In this document: positions 6,323 through 6,453 of the stretch, one piece after another | How the letters are laid out: every line of letters starts with the position of its first letter | Numbering within the stretch: the first letter of the stretch is position 1 | NCBI GenBank assembly: GCA_947178085.1 | Contig: CAMWWS010000159.1 | Span: forward strand, 1 to 6,453 | Length of the DNA stretch: 6,453 bases | Direction: 5' to 3' | From: an uncultured Lachnospiraceae bacterium | GTDB taxonomy: Bacteria; Bacillota_A; Clostridia; Lachnospirales; Lachnospiraceae | The notes under the pieces: generated by a model | Seen by the model: the letters and a program-made list of their open reading frames with translations, nothing else | Databases searched by the model: none | What the model was told of the DNA's origin: nothing | Position numbers and translations under genes: made by a program

Positions 6323-6453
6323 ATGGAAGAACGATTCAGGGAATCTTATTTCGTCCTGCTACGAATTGCATTATTGCTGATATTGGAGATATATATTGCT
6401 TTATCACAGTCTGTGTTGACAGGGGCATCTGTAAAGGTGCTCCTGATTCTTGC
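6323..6453 (+). CDS. N-terminal fragment of a membrane protein, possibly a sensor histidine kinase
   Basis: An open frame begins at ATG 6323 and runs off the right edge after 43 full codons. AAGGAA (6311-6316) lies six bases before the start. The visible protein begins MEERFRESYFVLLR, then a strongly hydrophobic segment (about 11-27, IALLLILEIYIAL) typical of a first membrane helix, with a second hydrophobic stretch starting near residue 38. It follows the second permease by 81 bases on the same strand with no terminator between them, so it probably belongs to the ABC operon. In clostridial ABC-2 exporter operons this position often encodes a membrane histidine kinase followed by a response regulator, but no kinase motif is in view. 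A third membrane subunit is the alternative. Confidence 0.6.
   Translation, partial: MEERFRESYFVLLRIALLLILEIYIALSQSVLTGASVKVLLIL

Overview
The window looks like chromosomal DNA from a low-to-moderate GC Firmicute, most likely a gut Clostridia/Lachnospiraceae-type organism. This is inferred from strong purine-rich Shine-Dalgarno sites, AT-rich gaps, LytTR/GHKL signalling genes and clostridial-style drug-export operons. All confident genes are on the + strand and form two head-to-tail transcription units, each pairing a multidrug-type exporter with two-component signalling genes.

Unit 1 (about 95-3000): a candidate extended -10 promoter lies immediately before a LytTR-family response regulator (130-852). 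A short GHKL histidine kinase with no membrane sensor domain follows with no gap (853-1530), then, 37 bases later, a full-length MATE-family efflux transporter (1568-2899). A stem-loop with flanking A and T tracts at 2960-3000 is a good candidate terminator.

Unit 2 (about 3074 to beyond the right edge): an extended -10-like element and an imperfect dyad precede an ABC ATPase of the drug/antibiotic export type (3132-3893). Two different ABC-2 membrane subunits follow (3906-4979 and 4976-6241), the second overlapping the first by ATGA. After a short repeat-bearing spacer, a gene cut by the window edge begins at 6323; its visible start is a hydrophobic membrane segment. In operons of this layout that position often holds a membrane histidine kinase, but only 43 codons are visible.

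Working model: the LytTR pair probably controls its own operon, including the MATE pump. The ABC complex is probably a heterodimeric exporter with its own regulator downstream. No substrate can be read from the sequence. I saw no RNA genes, insertion sequences or CRISPR arrays. The points most worth a second look are the sensorless kinase tied to a MATE pump, the possibly leaderless regulator mRNA, and the dyad before the ABC operon.
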